Assembly: GCA_900155495.1 (NCBI GenBank)
Contig: FTLJ01000050.1
Coordinates: 90,330 to 154,329 of the forward strand
DNA length: 64,000 bases
Direction of reading: 5' to 3'
DNA from: Porogramme epimiltina
Lineage: Eukaryota; Basidiomycota; Agaricomycetes; Polyporales; Polyporaceae
Part shown: positions 1-16,562 of the stretch, in pieces
Numbering within the stretch: position 1 is the first letter of the stretch
How the letters are laid out: each line of letters starts with the position of its first letter
Position numbers and translations under genes: made by a program
Notes under the pieces: model-generated
What the model was told of the DNA's origin: nothing
Databases searched by the model: none
The model's input: the letters and a program-made list of their open reading frames with translations, nothing else

Positions 1-22
1 TGCTTGACACAGTATTACGTAC

Positions 23-1002
23 CTCCATGCCTACGCTAGAGGTCCTCCCGCTTTCAATTTCATGTTTATGCCGGAATAAGCTCACTCGTGCACGCCCCCT
101 TCCGTCGTCTAGTTGACCTACGAGACGGTCTAAACTCAAGAAGACGATTTATTCCTGGTAGAGACGTACCTCGTGTCAATACGCCTAAGGTGGTGGATTT
201 TCCACTATCCACGTTGCCAACCACGGCACAGCGCACCTCTGGGGTAGTCGCAACGTCCGGAGGAGGTAGTCGTAGTAATAAGGCTGCTCGCGGGTGGTCT
301 GCTCTGCTGTCGAACAATAATGATGTCTTCCCGCCAAGCTTCGTTCAATGGATGGAGTTGCAATCCGAGACCATTGCAACATACCTTTCCGCCTACTTCA
401 TCAACCAAGGTGGTTGTCTCCTTCACAATGACGTCGAGCTCATCCACAGTCCGAGGGGTTCCATGCCACGCATCCTCGTTCGTGGCGGTTTGACCCGCGT
501 AAACTTTGGCAGCCGGAGGGAATGCGCCTATTCGGAAGACGTACTCTCCAAAGTTACGGGTCAATAAGGAAGCGATGAGGTTCCGTGCTTTCTCGATGTT
601 GTCGGGTGCGTTGGAGAGCAATAATGACTGCGCGCGGGGCGCGTCGTGTCAGCGCATACACCCACTTGCACCCCAAGCATCCGCGAGCGGGAGGTGCGAA
701 ACGCGAAGTCGGAGTCTCACCTGCAGCTGCTCGTCGATGTCCGACATCGCAGGCGCATCTCCGCTGGCCGGCGCGACGGGCGCGACAGCTACCGCCTCCT
801 TCGCCGCAACCTTGGCTGCGTCGCTGGCGTCGGTGCTCTCTCTCCGTGTATGCGCGTGCGAGGGCTTTGTGCTTGGGCTCTTCTTCGCCGCGGCGTCCTT
901 CTCGAGCTTCGCCCGCTCCGCACTGGCGTGCGCGCGCTGCTTCGCGACCTCACGGTGCGATATCTCGTCTATCTCGGTTTGGAATGTCCGTAAGCTGGTC
1001 AT
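23..1002 (-). CDS. GTPBP1/GTPBP2-like translational GTPase (3' part missing)
   Basis: Large GTPase of the GTPBP1/2 family, EF-Tu-like proteins linked to ribosome rescue and mRNA surveillance in the cytosol. Exons on the minus strand: 721-1002, 385-627, 170-326, 23-117, then an intron donor at the window edge, so the C-terminal part is missing. 259 codons are visible. The P-loop [11 protein letters not shown] lies near residues 210-220, and the last exon holds [18 protein letters not shown] and ESGRTSSVG, the G2/switch region typical of this family. The N-terminal about 95 residues are Ala/Lys-rich and probably disordered; a later Met (MSDIDEQLQ) could be the true start. The acceptor of the exon at 170-326 could also be 12 nt upstream, adding four residues in frame. 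It is divergent from the next gene. The family call is firm; function is taken from homologues. Confidence 0.85.
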
Positions 1003-1568
1003 GGGAGGATACTGAGGTGGGATGTCTTGTGTGTGTGGGATAGCAGCAGAGGCCAGTTATAAGTCTTTAGGGCGCGAGTCAAAGCCAGTCATGCTGAGGC
1101 GGAATTGGAATGTGGGGATGTCACTAGACTGACAGCTATGACTCGTCACGCCTTCGCCACTGCATCCCAGAGCTGGTATTTAAGCTGCAGAGTCAAAGCT
1201 CAAATGAAGACCCATCGATTCATGAGTGTTGGGTGGCTCGTTTGGGGTGATTGGTGGCGGTTCACCATCCGCCATCGGAGTAAGAAGGATAGAAAGTCGA
1301 ACAGGGACGTCACAGCCAGGGCGTTAGTGGTACACGTGATGTCATTTTTCGGAAGGCGCCCGAGCAGCCGGTGGCGGGCCACGAGGAGGCGAGCTCGTCG
1401 TGGTTTGCATACTCTTCGTCGACCACCACACCTAACACACTGTCTCGATCCCTTCATCTTGGTCCTGGTGCATTTCCACGCTATCACCACTCAAGAAGGT
1501 GTCTCTGTTCCACGAACGTCATCCATCTGTCCCGTTAGACGCGCCCCATCCCAGCTTTCGTCAACGGG
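1003..1568. promoter_or_regulatory. divergent intergenic region
   Basis: This 566-bp stretch lies between the divergently transcribed GTPase and the HPD-domain protein, so it should hold both promoters. I see no clear TATA box or other recognisable element. Open frames crossing it lack coding character, except that the frame entering position 1604 becomes protein-like (see the frame-change finding). Confidence 0.4.
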
Positions 1569-3682
1569 ATGTCCTTTGCCCCAGGGCCGTCCCGTAACCC
1601 CATACTACGACGTCTTGAAGGAGCAAGACCAGGAATTCTTGATACCACACAACCGCAACGCGTACTATGTATCCCTGGATCCACACTCTCCTTCGCCTCC
1701 TTTGACCCCTTGACCGCATCCGGCTCTGCCGCGAGTGCGCGGAGGCGCGTCCCCGACCTTGATCCTGCACGTCCGCGCCGCATCGTCGTTGAAACGCCTC
1801 CGCGAGGCCCAAGTCGCTGGAGATTTGTTCCTCGCGCGCGGCGCGCACAGGGAGTAGAGGATGAGGGCATGTGGCCGAGGAAAGTGAATATATGCGGGTG
1901 AGTCAACTGTTGTCAATTGGTGGTCAGACATAATTCTGACTGTGCGCGCGCTCTTCGCATGCATGCGCACTTCCAGGGAGTTCTTCCTGTGCTCTGAAGA
2001 CCAATGGGACATATATAAGCTGGATCCTGCCTATGAATGCTTTGTGCCTGCGGCGCCCGACCACCCGACGGTTATGCGCAAGGAGCCATCCTTTGACCAC
2101 ATGTCGATCAATCAACCCACCCGCGGTAGTACCCTCCATACCAACTCGAAGAAACGACGCGCATTCTCTCCATCTGGCGAAGAGGAACCTGCTACCGTTC
2201 CCAAGAAGTTCCGTACTGTCCGGGACGAGCGGGGTACTGAGATAGAGGAAGAGATCACGTCGTCTGATGAGGAAGGCGAGGTCGAGGAAATCGTGGTCGA
2301 CGAAGACGGCCACGAGAGACCAAAACTTTCCAAGCAATATGTCGACCGTGCCGCCCAACGCCGGAGGGAGCGTGGGGAGTCCGGAAGGGAGAAGCGTAAC
2401 AGGCCCCCTGTGTCAAAACCCTCGTCGGAAGCCCCTCCCCGACAGAAGACTCCCGAGATCGTCGACCTCACCATGGAAGATAGCTCCTCTTCTCAAGAAT
2501 CCTCTGTTGATCCTTCCCCCGAACCTACCCCTCTTAACGACATCACAGCTACAGGTACTACCAAACGGAAACGTGAGTGAGGCATGTTATTAGATCGATT
2601 TCCAATACTGATCAAGAATCATAGTATTCGCCACCGCCGATACTACAGAGGAACGATCGCCCACGCGCGACAGAAATAAGCCTTCAAAACGCGCGCGGAC
2701 TCATTCCCCGAAATCCTCACGGACTGGATACAGCAAGAAGCTTGCCGATCGTCGAACCGCCAGGGAGTTGCGAGCCCGTGCTCTCAAAGAGGTGCGCGAG
2801 GAGGAGCTGTGGCAGGGCATATTCGCCGACACCCCTTTGCCCACGCCTCCACCCTCTCAAAGCAATGGTACGTCATGACTTGTCTGGTGCTCTCTCTGTC
2901 ACCGTATACTCACATTACATGCAGGTGCAGACGGACTACATGAGGAGGATCTCAGACCTGACTCGTCACCCCCCTCCTCAGCTGATTCCGAGGAGGCGGC
3001 GCGCCTAGCTGCCATCGAGGAATCAAGACGGAAACTTGCTGAGCTCGAAAAGGACCGTCCACTCTGGGAGGAAGAGGCCCGCAAGCGCGCTGCTAAGGAG
3101 CGTGCGGAAGAAGAGACCCTCCGCGCACGCAAGGCGGCTGAGCGGCGTCGCGCGGATGAGCTTGTGGCTCGCGAACAAGCAGAACGTCGCCGCGCAGAAG
3201 CAGCCGCAGCCGAGGCGCAGCGCCGCGCAGAAGCCGAGCGGGCGCGCGTCGAACGCGAACGGCAGCAGCGCCGTCAGCGCGAGCGCGAGCGATGGTCGTA
3301 CGGGCCGTGGACGGCGACGCGGGCGATCGAGCGATATAGGACGTTAGCGGATGGGTTCGACGCGGCCAAGTTCACCGCGGAGAACCCGGTCGACTTCGAG
3401 GCCGTGCCTTGGCCAGTGCTTCTCTCACCCGCGACGCTGCGCGTGGAGGACATCGAGTGGGCCGCCGTCGAGGCATTTTTCGAAGCGGCACGGCGGCACA
3501 TGCGCGCACAGGATTTCAAGGTGTTCGTCGAGAAGAGCCACAAGCGCTTCCACCCGGATCGCTGGCGCGCACGGGGCGTGTTGAAGAGCGTCGCGGACGA
3601 AGAGGTCCGTGGCAGCCTGGAAGTCGCAGCGACCACGGTCGCGCAAGCGTTGACGCCGATCTGGAGAGAGACGAAGGGCTAG
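1569..3682 (+). CDS. coiled-coil protein with C-terminal HPD (J-like / NFKBIL1-like) domain
   Basis: Four exons (1569-1897, 1977-2572, 2625-2867, 2925-3682) give a 641-aa protein. The middle is acidic and Ser/Pro-rich with basic patches (nuclear-like, e.g. KKRR and KRKR). Residues about 410-500 form a long Glu/Arg/Ala coiled coil. The last 120 residues end in a globular part containing KRFHPDRW, an HPD tripeptide as in J-domains, resembling the C-terminus of NF-kappa-B inhibitor-like protein 1. That resemblance is a family-level guess; no role is asserted. In exon 1 the protein-like, GC3-rich frame switches between about 1600 and 1706 and then returns, as if one C was gained and one lost, so residues about 12-46 of the straight translation are doubtful. 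Splice sites at the other three junctions join cleanly. Confidence 0.7.
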
Positions 3683-4417
3683 GAGCAGCTTAAGCAGCTT
3701 CCGTAATGGAAGAGGCAAGTGTACTCGGATACCACTAGCTTGTTGTATCGGAAGATTGTAGCATCAACGACAGGATTCTATCCCTGGACCTCGTATTGAG
3801 GACAACACCCATGATCTGATGATGGCTAGGACGTCCCCCGTGATTCTCGACAGGGTCTCCAGATAAGTTGAAGTGCGTCCTTATAGAAGAATGGCCCTGC
3901 ATAACCCGCTTACGCTCCATGGGCAGCTGCTCCCGGAACTAATGATTTGGAGGCTTCCAAATTCCTTTGAATAGCGTGACGTTAGGATTTTGTCCGCGAT
4001 TTACCCTTCGGTAGAGGACTGGACCCACAATTTCCGCTGTAGGTCCCATCCTTTGTTAGATTTCATTTATCCTTCAATGCCAGTTTGGGCCGCTGATCAA
4101 GAGATCCGCTCAATCATCTCATACAGATTTATGAGCTATCTCGCAAACGCCACTCCCAGTGGATCGGCCACTGCACTATATACCGCAGCACAACATGGTC
4201 GCCGGCATCACGCCCTTTTGGAGTAACGCCGACCAGAACCCCTGACCTCATTGCAAGGTTCGCGGGTTCATATGATGGATCCCCTGCTCGGACGGTCATG
4301 AATGGAATAATCTCGCGTGCACGACGCCGTCGGCTCGAGATTCTCCCACTTTTATTCCGAGGTCATATATCGAGCTGCCATGCGTCGTGATCTACTTCAC
4401 CCTCGGCATCATCACCC
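3683..4417. other. intergenic, no gene seen
   Basis: This stretch separates the HPD-domain gene from the CBM1 gene on the same strand. It holds the 3' flank of the first and the promoter of the second. Short open frames here have no recognisable features. Confidence 0.4.
4364..4372 (+). promoter_or_regulatory. TATA-like element of the CBM1 gene
   Basis: CATATATCG lies about 46-54 nt upstream of the CBM1 start codon; another TATATA lies near 4176, about 240 nt upstream. Either could serve as core promoter. Position and sequence only. Confidence 0.3.
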
Positions 4418-5345
4418 ATGTTTTACAGTACCCTTGTCGCTTTGAGCTTGCCACTGCTCGCTGTCCGGGTGTCGGCCCAGTCCCCTGTCTGGGGGCAGTG
4501 CGGCGGTATTGGATGGTGAGCGGATCGAGTCGTTGCTCCGGCATTGCTTGTCTGTTTGCCAAACAAATATTGACGAGACGCAGGTCAGGAAGCACGGCCT
4601 GCGCGTCGGGCTCTGTCTGCACCGTCCTTAATGATTGTATGTCGCCACCTTCCGCGCTCCACATCGCCCATTGCCCTTCGCAGTTCCGCTAATGACGGGC
4701 CCTTAGATTACTCCCAATGCGTGCCCGGACCGGCGGGTGGGTCGAGCACGACTGCTCCACCCACCACTACCACGGCAACGACCCCTACGGTGCCGCAGGG
4801 ACCTACGACCACATCCAGTGGTGCAACGCCGACTGGGTCCCAGATCCGTGCCGTGGAGAATCCTGTGTATCATTTCTACTTGCAGAACCAGGGTACGTCC
4901 TCGCGCACCCCGAGTGTTGGTCCCTCTGCTCCTGAAGGGAGGGGGATGGGGCAACTGCTGCGCCGAAGCAACAAGGGCTAACCCCTATCTTCTCGCTGTT
5001 TCATTACCAGGCGGCACGCCTGTACTTGGCCCTGAGGCGTCATCGGGGTACTTCACGATCGGGACGACGATCACTCTGAACAACGCGGACGGGAGCAAGC
5101 TCTACCTGAACGTGGCGAATGGGACGGCATCGTACAAGGCACTCACGCTCGGTGCCACGGCGACGACGACAGACTGGGCCCTCGAGGGAGACACGATCAT
5201 CACGACTAGCCCGAGGGAGCTGAACTTCCTCGCGTGCTCCACGTCTGACACGACGGTGTACGACGTGTACCTGCAGACCGGCAACGACGTGCCTTCGGGG
5301 TCGTCGTGCTCCATGGCTACTCTCCACTTGCCGTGCTTGTGTTGA
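4418..5345 (+). CDS. secreted CBM1 (cellulose-binding) protein with C-terminal domain of unknown function
   Basis: Four exons (4418-4515, 4584-4636, 4707-4892, 5011-5345) give 223 aa. Residues 1-21 are a signal peptide ending in VSAQ. Residues about 22-57 form a fungal family 1 carbohydrate-binding module, with SPVWGQCGGIGW at the start, the four-Cys pattern and the aromatic YYSQC end that stacks on crystalline cellulose. A Thr/Pro/Ser linker (about 60-95) follows, then a domain of about 125 residues (IRAVENPVYHFYLQ ... MATLHLPCLC) that matches no catalytic family I know, though I believe the same architecture recurs in wood-decay fungi. It is a few hundred bases upstream of a chitinase. Probably an extracellular accessory protein of lignocellulose breakdown; any enzymatic activity is unknown. 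Confidence 0.88.
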
Positions 5346-5717
5346 GCCCGAGGTAGTGGGCTCGGTGGGGCGGTTCCGCCGCCGGAGGCAGTGTTTGCTG
5401 GGGAGACTAGTGTCTGGGTGTTGAGGGTGGTGCAGCTGGCAGTAGAGAACGTGGGTGCGCGGAAAGCCCCCTTCTGTCCCTGTATCCAGTCGCAAAATTG
5501 AGCTTTTTGGCACCCATGCCTGTGTCGCGCGCGTGCAGTGTGTCCGGGATACGAACGCCACCAACTCCTCGGCCGTGGGGAGACGCCGGCGGCGGGTGAC
5601 GCGTCGCGTCGCGCGCAGTCACGTGCAGTGCGGAGGCGATGAGGTCAGTCGGGCTGCGCTCGTCCGCATTCGCCATATCGGTGAGCTGGTCCCGGAGGCC
5701 GGCCCTGCGCAGAGACC
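5346..5717. other. intergenic, promoter of the chitinase gene
   Basis: 372 bp between two same-strand genes. The part next to the chitinase start is GC-rich with several CGCG runs; no specific element is recognised. Confidence 0.35.
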
Positions 5718-7520
5718 ATGAGCCCGTCCGCCGAGTACGAACCGCTGCCTGGCTCGGACCCAGTACAACCAGACTCACAGCCCGTCCCTGCCCCGCCGCC
5801 CCTACAGAAGTCCCGCTCACGCCTCGTCACTGCCCGCAGGCTCTTGCTCTTCTCTCTCACCATCCTTTGCGTCTCTTTCGCGGCCTTTAAATCCGGACAG
5901 TGGTCCGCAGACAAGGCCCTTCTATCCCAGCCGCCCGAAGCATCTCCCACTCCAGCTCCTTCAGAGTACTCCGGCGAAGACATCGCCATCGAACCCCCCA
6001 TATCATCACCTTCAAACAACACAGACATGTCAGGAGGCGGAAAGTATAGCGTTGGATAGTGAGTACGCCATCTACGATCGTCCAAAGAGCGCCGCGCTGA
6101 GTCAGGATCTCCCGTAGCTTTGTGAACTGGTGAGCACTTGTTCCTTTATTCAGTGTCGGTCTACATATGACGCTTCTGTCCAGGGGGACTTACGGGAGAA
6201 AGTTCCCACCCTCTCTCATTCCGGTAGACAACCTCACGTGCGTCCGAAGATCCTCATCCCTCCCCTGCGCCGTAGACTTATGAATCAATAGGCACATCCT
6301 CTATGCCTTTGCAAATGTCAAAGCCGACTCGGGCGAGGTCATACTCTCAGACGCGTGGGCGGACACAGACATCCACTACCCGGGTGATTCATGGAACGAC
6401 CCTGGCAAGAACCTGTACGGAAATTTCAAGGCCATCTACAACCTCAAGAAGCAGAACCGTCACCTCAAGGTTCTCCTTTCGATCGGCGGTTGGACCTACT
6501 CCCCTCAATTCCACCCCGTCGTCATCAATCCTGCGCTGCGCTCTAAGTTCGTCGCGTCCTCAGTCAGGCTGCTCGAAGATCTTGGCTTGGATGGGCTCGA
6601 CGTCGACTACGAGTATCCGCAGAACGACGAACAAGCGCGAGGCTACGTAGCCCTCCTCCGCGAGATGCGCGCCGCGCTCGACGCTCATGCGAGCCGCAAG
6701 GGCGCGAATTATAGGTTCCTGCTCACCGTAAGCGGTGGTCCTCCTACTATGCTCCGCGTATCTCGCGTGCTCAGGTTGTTTTATGAACTGTTTAGATTGC
6801 GGCCCCCTGCGGGCCGGACAATTACAACAAGCTCCATGTACGCGAGATGGACCAGTCCCTTGACTTCTGGAACTTGATGGCATATGACTTCGGTGAGCAA
6901 GCTTGATGAGAGGCGTTCATGTCGGTTACCTATATGCGCATGCCCCAGCCGGGTCTTGGGACAAGGTGACAGGTCACCAGGCCAACCTGTTTGGAGGGGC
7001 TATCAGCGCTGCGCAGGCCGTCAACTGGTATATCGCGAACGGGGTCCCGCGCGACAAGATCGTCACCGGAATTCCCTTGTATGGCCGTAGCTTCATGAAT
7101 ACCGAAGGCCCCGGCAAACCATTCCAAGGGCTCGGGCCCGGCAGTTGGGAGAAGGGCGTATACGACTACAGGGCCCTACCGCTCCCCGATTCTTATGTGT
7201 TCCAAGACGACAAGATGGTCGCGAGCTGGACGTACGACTACCACAAAAAGGAGGTGGTCAGCTTTGACAACGAACAGGTCGCCCAGTGGAAGGGGGAGTG
7301 GATCCGTCGCGAGGGCCTGCGGGGAAGTATGTTCTGGGAGCTGAGTGGGGACAAGGGATCGCCACGTGATGGCATGGAGAGTGGGCCCGGCAAGGAGCCA
7401 CAGCCAGGACAGAGCCTAGTGGCCGTCGTGAAGAACGCAATGGGCGAACTCGATCGGAGTCCTAACTGGCTTCAGTATGAAGGCAGTCAGTACGATAACA
7501 TGCGCGCTGGAATGCCGTAA
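5718..7520 (+). CDS. GH18 chitinase with N-terminal signal anchor
   Basis: Six exons (5718-6058, 6118-6129, 6184-6237, 6292-6727, 6796-6892, 6949-7520) give 503 aa. It hydrolyses beta-1,4 GlcNAc links in chitin. The GH18 barrel starts at KYSVGYFVNW; the catalytic DxxDxDxE motif is [10 protein letters not shown], with Glu as proton donor; SIGGW, LMAYDF and GIPLYGRSF are further conserved strands, and MFWELSGD ends the barrel. The N-terminus is not a cleavable signal: 38 mostly hydrophilic residues precede a hydrophobic stretch ([16 protein letters not shown], about 44-59) and a Pro/Ser linker, so a type II membrane anchor is likely, placing the enzyme at the cell surface or in the secretory pathway. 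Exon 2 is only 12 nt. No chitin-binding module is visible. Confidence 0.9.
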
Positions 7521-10500
7521 ATGAACGGGAAGTTGTATAACAGGTACTATCTCCTCCGTATCCCAGCTCGTGTACGGTTACTGACGTAGCGCCTACAGTA
7601 GCCTACATATCACATAATTCATCGGACCTTCGCACTCATTGCATCTGTGATCGGTGTGGCCAGCTGCGATTCCGTAACTGAATACTTCTAACACGTCAGG
7701 ATGCTACGGTGTACACCTGTTTTTGACCTCTGACAGTCACGGGCAGGCTACATGAGATTCTTTCAATTCCGTTCGGAAGCTTTCAATGTGCGCCGGCAGA
7801 GAAGCGGGTATACACCGCGCTGCAGGTCGGCCACATTCTTGACAAGCGTCTTAATCAATTTGTTCTTAAACAGTTGCCTATCCCGGATATAGCGCCAAAC
7901 TGTGGCCAACCGCACCTCGCCCTGGCTACGCCTTCCTGGGCCTTCCCCCGGATTCTTGGCGCCCCCTCAAATGACGAAATCCCAGCATGCTCCCTACGCG
8001 GCTCCTCGAAATGAATCCGGATAAGCGTTTGTCATGGTCATGGGATGAACATCGAGTACTCCGAGACTATCGGTGGGTCGATCATGACGTACGACGAGGC
8101 ACACTCAACCGACCGAAGCTTTGAAGCATCGGCATTTGCCCACAGATACGACCCTCGCGCGCGCGCGCTGCGACCCCCTCGGAGCTCCTCCACACAATGG
8201 CGGCATGTGCCCCCCGGACTTGACGCTTGCTTCATATTACCCCAGCGGCAACATTGAAACCCCCGCACTAATCCCCAACACGCTCCAATGTGTACCATCT
8301 TCCATGCGGCATTTACGCCACGTCGGTGTTCTAGCTGCGTACGCGGTGAAAGTGACAGTCCAAACGGCCACTCGCGCCCAGGAACGGGACTTTGCTACTG
8401 TTCCGCGCCGAGCTCCAATTAAGCTAGAACCCCGGCGTGCATCCGGATATCCCGCCGCTCGCGCGATCGCGAGGACCCTTCAACTATCGCACAGACAGGC
8501 AGGCCGTCCCGGCCGCGCAGACGATCGCACGGCGGTGTCTATCTCCGTCCGTCCGTTCATCTCGGCGAGACAGTTCGCGCACGGCGGCGGCCCGCGTCGG
8601 GCGGCCCAGAAGGAGGGGGAGAGGCCCACACTCCCCCGCCGCGTTCTCCCGTCCGCCTTCCCCGCCCGCATCTGGCATCTCGTGTGTGGCATCTCGCGTC
8701 TCGCGCCTAGCGCCGCCGGGACGCGCGGCGAAGCCAGTGCCTGTGACGCACGCACGCACCCCGCACACTTACGCCCTCATGAGGTAAAGGGGACGCAGGA
8801 AGGGGGTGCGGCCCGCGGGCGCGTGGGCAGCAGCTCGAGCTAAGGCCGCGCTTCGCGCCTTCCCGATCGTGCCACCGCGCGCACACACCCCTGCGGCCAG
8901 CGGCCTGAAGGCCTGGGGCTCGGGCCTCTCTCTCCTTCCTCTTCCTCCAGCCTTCGCTCGTCTGCCTCGCGCGCGCGCGCCGTGCAATCGACGCGATGCC
9001 CGATCGCTGTGCACGCCCGCTCGCCTGTCCCCGGGGGAGCGGCTCCACTGCACCCGCGCCAGCGCGCCGCTGGCGCGCGTCGAGGCGAAGCTCCGGGGAG
9101 GGCTTCGCGCGATCGAGGGCGCAGCGCATCGCGGCAATTGGTGCTTGCGGCTGGTGCAGTTGCGCTGCATCGCGAAGGAGCTGCCCGCCGGGGAGCCGCC
9201 ACGCCCCGAGGGCGTGGTGCGCGGGACGCCTGTCGTTCGCTCGTTGGGTGGCCAGCGGGCGGCGGCGCAGCGTTCGTAGGCTGTGTTGGAACCGGGTCGC
9301 AGCGCTCGCAAAGAGGGAGTTCCCGCAGACCGTCCCCCAATGGCATCTTGGTCGCGAGTGCGCGAGCCCAGGGGGCTCCGTCAGGCCTGTCTGTCTCGCG
9401 GCGGGCTGTGGGATTGTGGTCAGGCCCCGCCGGCGCTCCGCGTCTCCGAGTGGGCGATAGCCTGATGCTCACTCGCACTTGGGCGTAGCAGGCGTACCCC
9501 CTGGGTGCATGTGTTTCCTTGGGAACCCCGGAGTCCCTCAGGTGCAGGTAGCGAGCACCCGTTGGCAGCCCTGCTCGTATTAAGCAGCCGATATGAATGC
9601 GCGTTTCTATTGGATTTTCGTCGAATACAGTTATGTATGCCCCCCAGTGTATAATCCTGATCGCCTGTATTAGAGTTAGACTTCCGCGTGCGCCCGAGGG
9701 CGGCCGTACGCGAGTCATGGGCCCTCGAATTCCTTCGCAAGATCGCTCGCCGCCGCGTGTTTTCAGTGCCTCCCGCTGAGCTCTCACAGGCCGTGGCCGT
9801 GGCCGACCCCTCTCATCGACGCTGTGCAGCACGCACGCCCCCGCATGTACCGTCGGACTCGGACTCGGAGCGCTGGCGCAGCGACGCAATACCCCGAGAT
9901 AATGACTGCTCGGGATCTTGGCGCCGTGGGGGCTGGTAGTCCGTCCGAGAGCGTACTGGCGAGTTCCGTGTACGTAGGATACGATGCGATGCGACGGCCG
10001 CGCCAGCAGCGGCCACCGCGCCGCGCGCGACACGCTGCTCGCGCGCCCCCCGCAAGCGTGTGCGCCGTCCGCACACACGCACACGTTCGCGCTCAGAAGC
10101 TGGCGTTGGAGCGGCGAGCTCGCGCGCGCGCGCGTCTCGAATCCTAAAAACTGCCTTCGGCGCCCACGGCCGCCGGGGGTGCGATCCACCGTCCCGAGGG
10201 TGGGCTGCGACGCGTGTAGGGGCTTTCGATCGCTGTGCGCTGAGGGCGCGTCAAGTCGAGGCACCCTCCCGCCCTCCGTGCACCGCGCAATCGCCCCTTG
10301 GAGGCTCAAAGCGAATGATCCGTGAGGCAGCCTCGCCCTGGCATCGCGGCCTGTCGGTTCGACGCGACGGTGTGGCCCTGATTAGATGCTGTCGATGGTG
10401 TCAAGTCGTGAGAGCGGGCGGGCGAAGAAAGGGGGTGCGGGCGAGGCTAGAACAACATGAGGGTGTGGATGTACGCAAGAGAAGGCGAATACAGCTCGGG

Positions 10501-10928
10501 ACGCGATACAGTTACAGATAGATCGTCAGCGGGGTGCAGCCTACATGCAACACTATTACATACGTGAATGGCGGGATGGGGCGGGATAGAACGAGGCGGA
10601 AGCGGATTGCGGCTGAGGATTCAGGAGCGGCAGCGGTGCGGCGTGGTGTCAAGCAACAGGTGAGGCGCAACGTGGATGGGATGGGGAATACGTCGAGAAT
10701 GCAACATAACAATATTACGGTCGGGAATCTGGATGCTCCGCGGGGACTAGATGAAAAGGGCATCTGGTCATCGCGGGGCAGTCCGCGGGGTATCAGCTAC
10801 AGCATAGCAGCCGCGGCAACTCGTGCAGACGGGGAGTTCTGGATCTGGTATGACGGGGTTCGCGGGGGAGAGAATGTACAATGGGTGATCGAGATGAAGC
10901 CTAGAGGGACCAAGAAGAAATTGAGAAC
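7521..10928. other. gene-free, CpG-rich stretch
   Basis: This 3.4-kb stretch lies between the chitinase and the 3' end of the NDR kinase. From about 8150 to 10150 it is very GC- and CpG-rich with runs such as CGCGCGCGC near 8157, 8967 and 10120. It therefore has long chance open frames in several phases, but none has introns, motifs or balanced amino-acid composition. Nothing recognisable as gene, transposon or RNA. Confidence 0.5.
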
Positions 10929-15391
<4,463 letters not shown>

Positions 15392-16562
15392 AGCTTATCT
15401 CCTCGTCCGACACCGTGTGTAACCTAACCGCCCTCTCCCGATTGATCGACCCCAGGTAGATCAGCGACAGCCTACGCCTTCACCGCAATTGTCTTTCTTT
15501 TGTCTTTTCCCCGCCCAACCCTATCCACACTAATCGCTCGCTAAGTCCTCCGATTCTGTCCAGTGATCTTCCATCCTGAGCCAGATATCGGCCAACCTTG
15601 GCTCCTGGCACGCGTTTGGTCCCGTGCATCCCCTGGCAGGTCCCGCGTCCCCGGGATTTCCGGCCGAAATGAACCCTCGCGGAACACTCACCACTGAAAC
15701 GACGGCCTGCTCCGGCCAACACCCCTACCCCGAACGCTCCTGAGGCTCTTGGGGGACGCAGTCCTGGGAATCTGCGGAGGTCCACAGACGTGATGCGCAC
15801 GCAACCCGGCAGGCCAGCCAAAACACGAGGCGGGTGACCGCACCGTGCCGTCCACGGACATGCACAGGACAGCGGTCCGCGAACTCTTGGTCCTCTTTTC
15901 TCCCAATCCCCGCACCACGCGGACTGCTCTTTGCTCCAGCTAGGCCACAGCCTCACTTTTTTCTGACCTCGCGTTTTTCTGGCCTCCTTGAGTCAACGCA
16001 CTGCCTCCCCTCTCCCCTGCTCGCAAACGTGATTTTGCTGATTCCAGCTTATCCTTCCCGTTCCCCCGAAGCCGTGCCAACGGCTTGCCCATTGCCCTAT
16101 GCCTCGTGCTCAGCTGTGAACGTCATCCTCTCCCCTCACAGGTGTCCAGGGTTGCGCTGCTACGCTTGCCGACGCGTCTGTGCCTCCTTGACTGCCAGTG
16201 TGTGTCGTGTACTCACGTCTCCAGCCTGTAGGCAACCTACCATGCGTTCTCCTCCACTCCGAGCTAGTCTAAGAAGGTACATATTCGGCGCTGAGGCTTC
16301 CCGACGATCAAACGACCACACCCGCTTCCTACATAAAGTCCATGTCGAACCACCACCAACACGACGAACACTTCCCCCAGGGCTGCTTCCCCCGCACATC
16401 CAGAAGAGCGGCGACGCCAACAGGAACTAATAACGCCAACAACACAGGCCGCGGATTCAGTCTGTTCCATCGCGGGCAGGGTGGGCCGAGACCTTTCCTC
16501 CCTTCTTTATTTCGATCCTCACACTCCCCAGGTCTGTTCTCATTCGCAGTGACTAGTAGTGT
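15392..16562. promoter_or_regulatory. divergent promoter region, kinase / homeodomain gene
   Basis: About 1.2 kb separates the divergent kinase (-) and homeodomain (+) genes. It is pyrimidine-rich on the plus strand toward 16000-16560, as in fungal 5' UTRs. It probably also holds the missing first kinase exon and possibly a 5' exon of the homeodomain gene (an ATG at 16342 opens a 133-codon frame that does not join in phase). No TATA is convincing. Confidence 0.45.

Noticed and set aside
8840..10309. 489-codon open frame on the minus strand
   Set aside because: It lies in very GC-rich DNA where stops are rare; composition is Arg/Ala/Pro-dominated, several other frames are also open, and there is no motif or splice structure.
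16342..16562. Upstream coding exon of the homeodomain gene starting at ATG 16342
   Set aside because: The frame does not join the main exon in phase with any GT..AG pair I could find, and a TAG stands just before ATG 16563; left as an alternative only.
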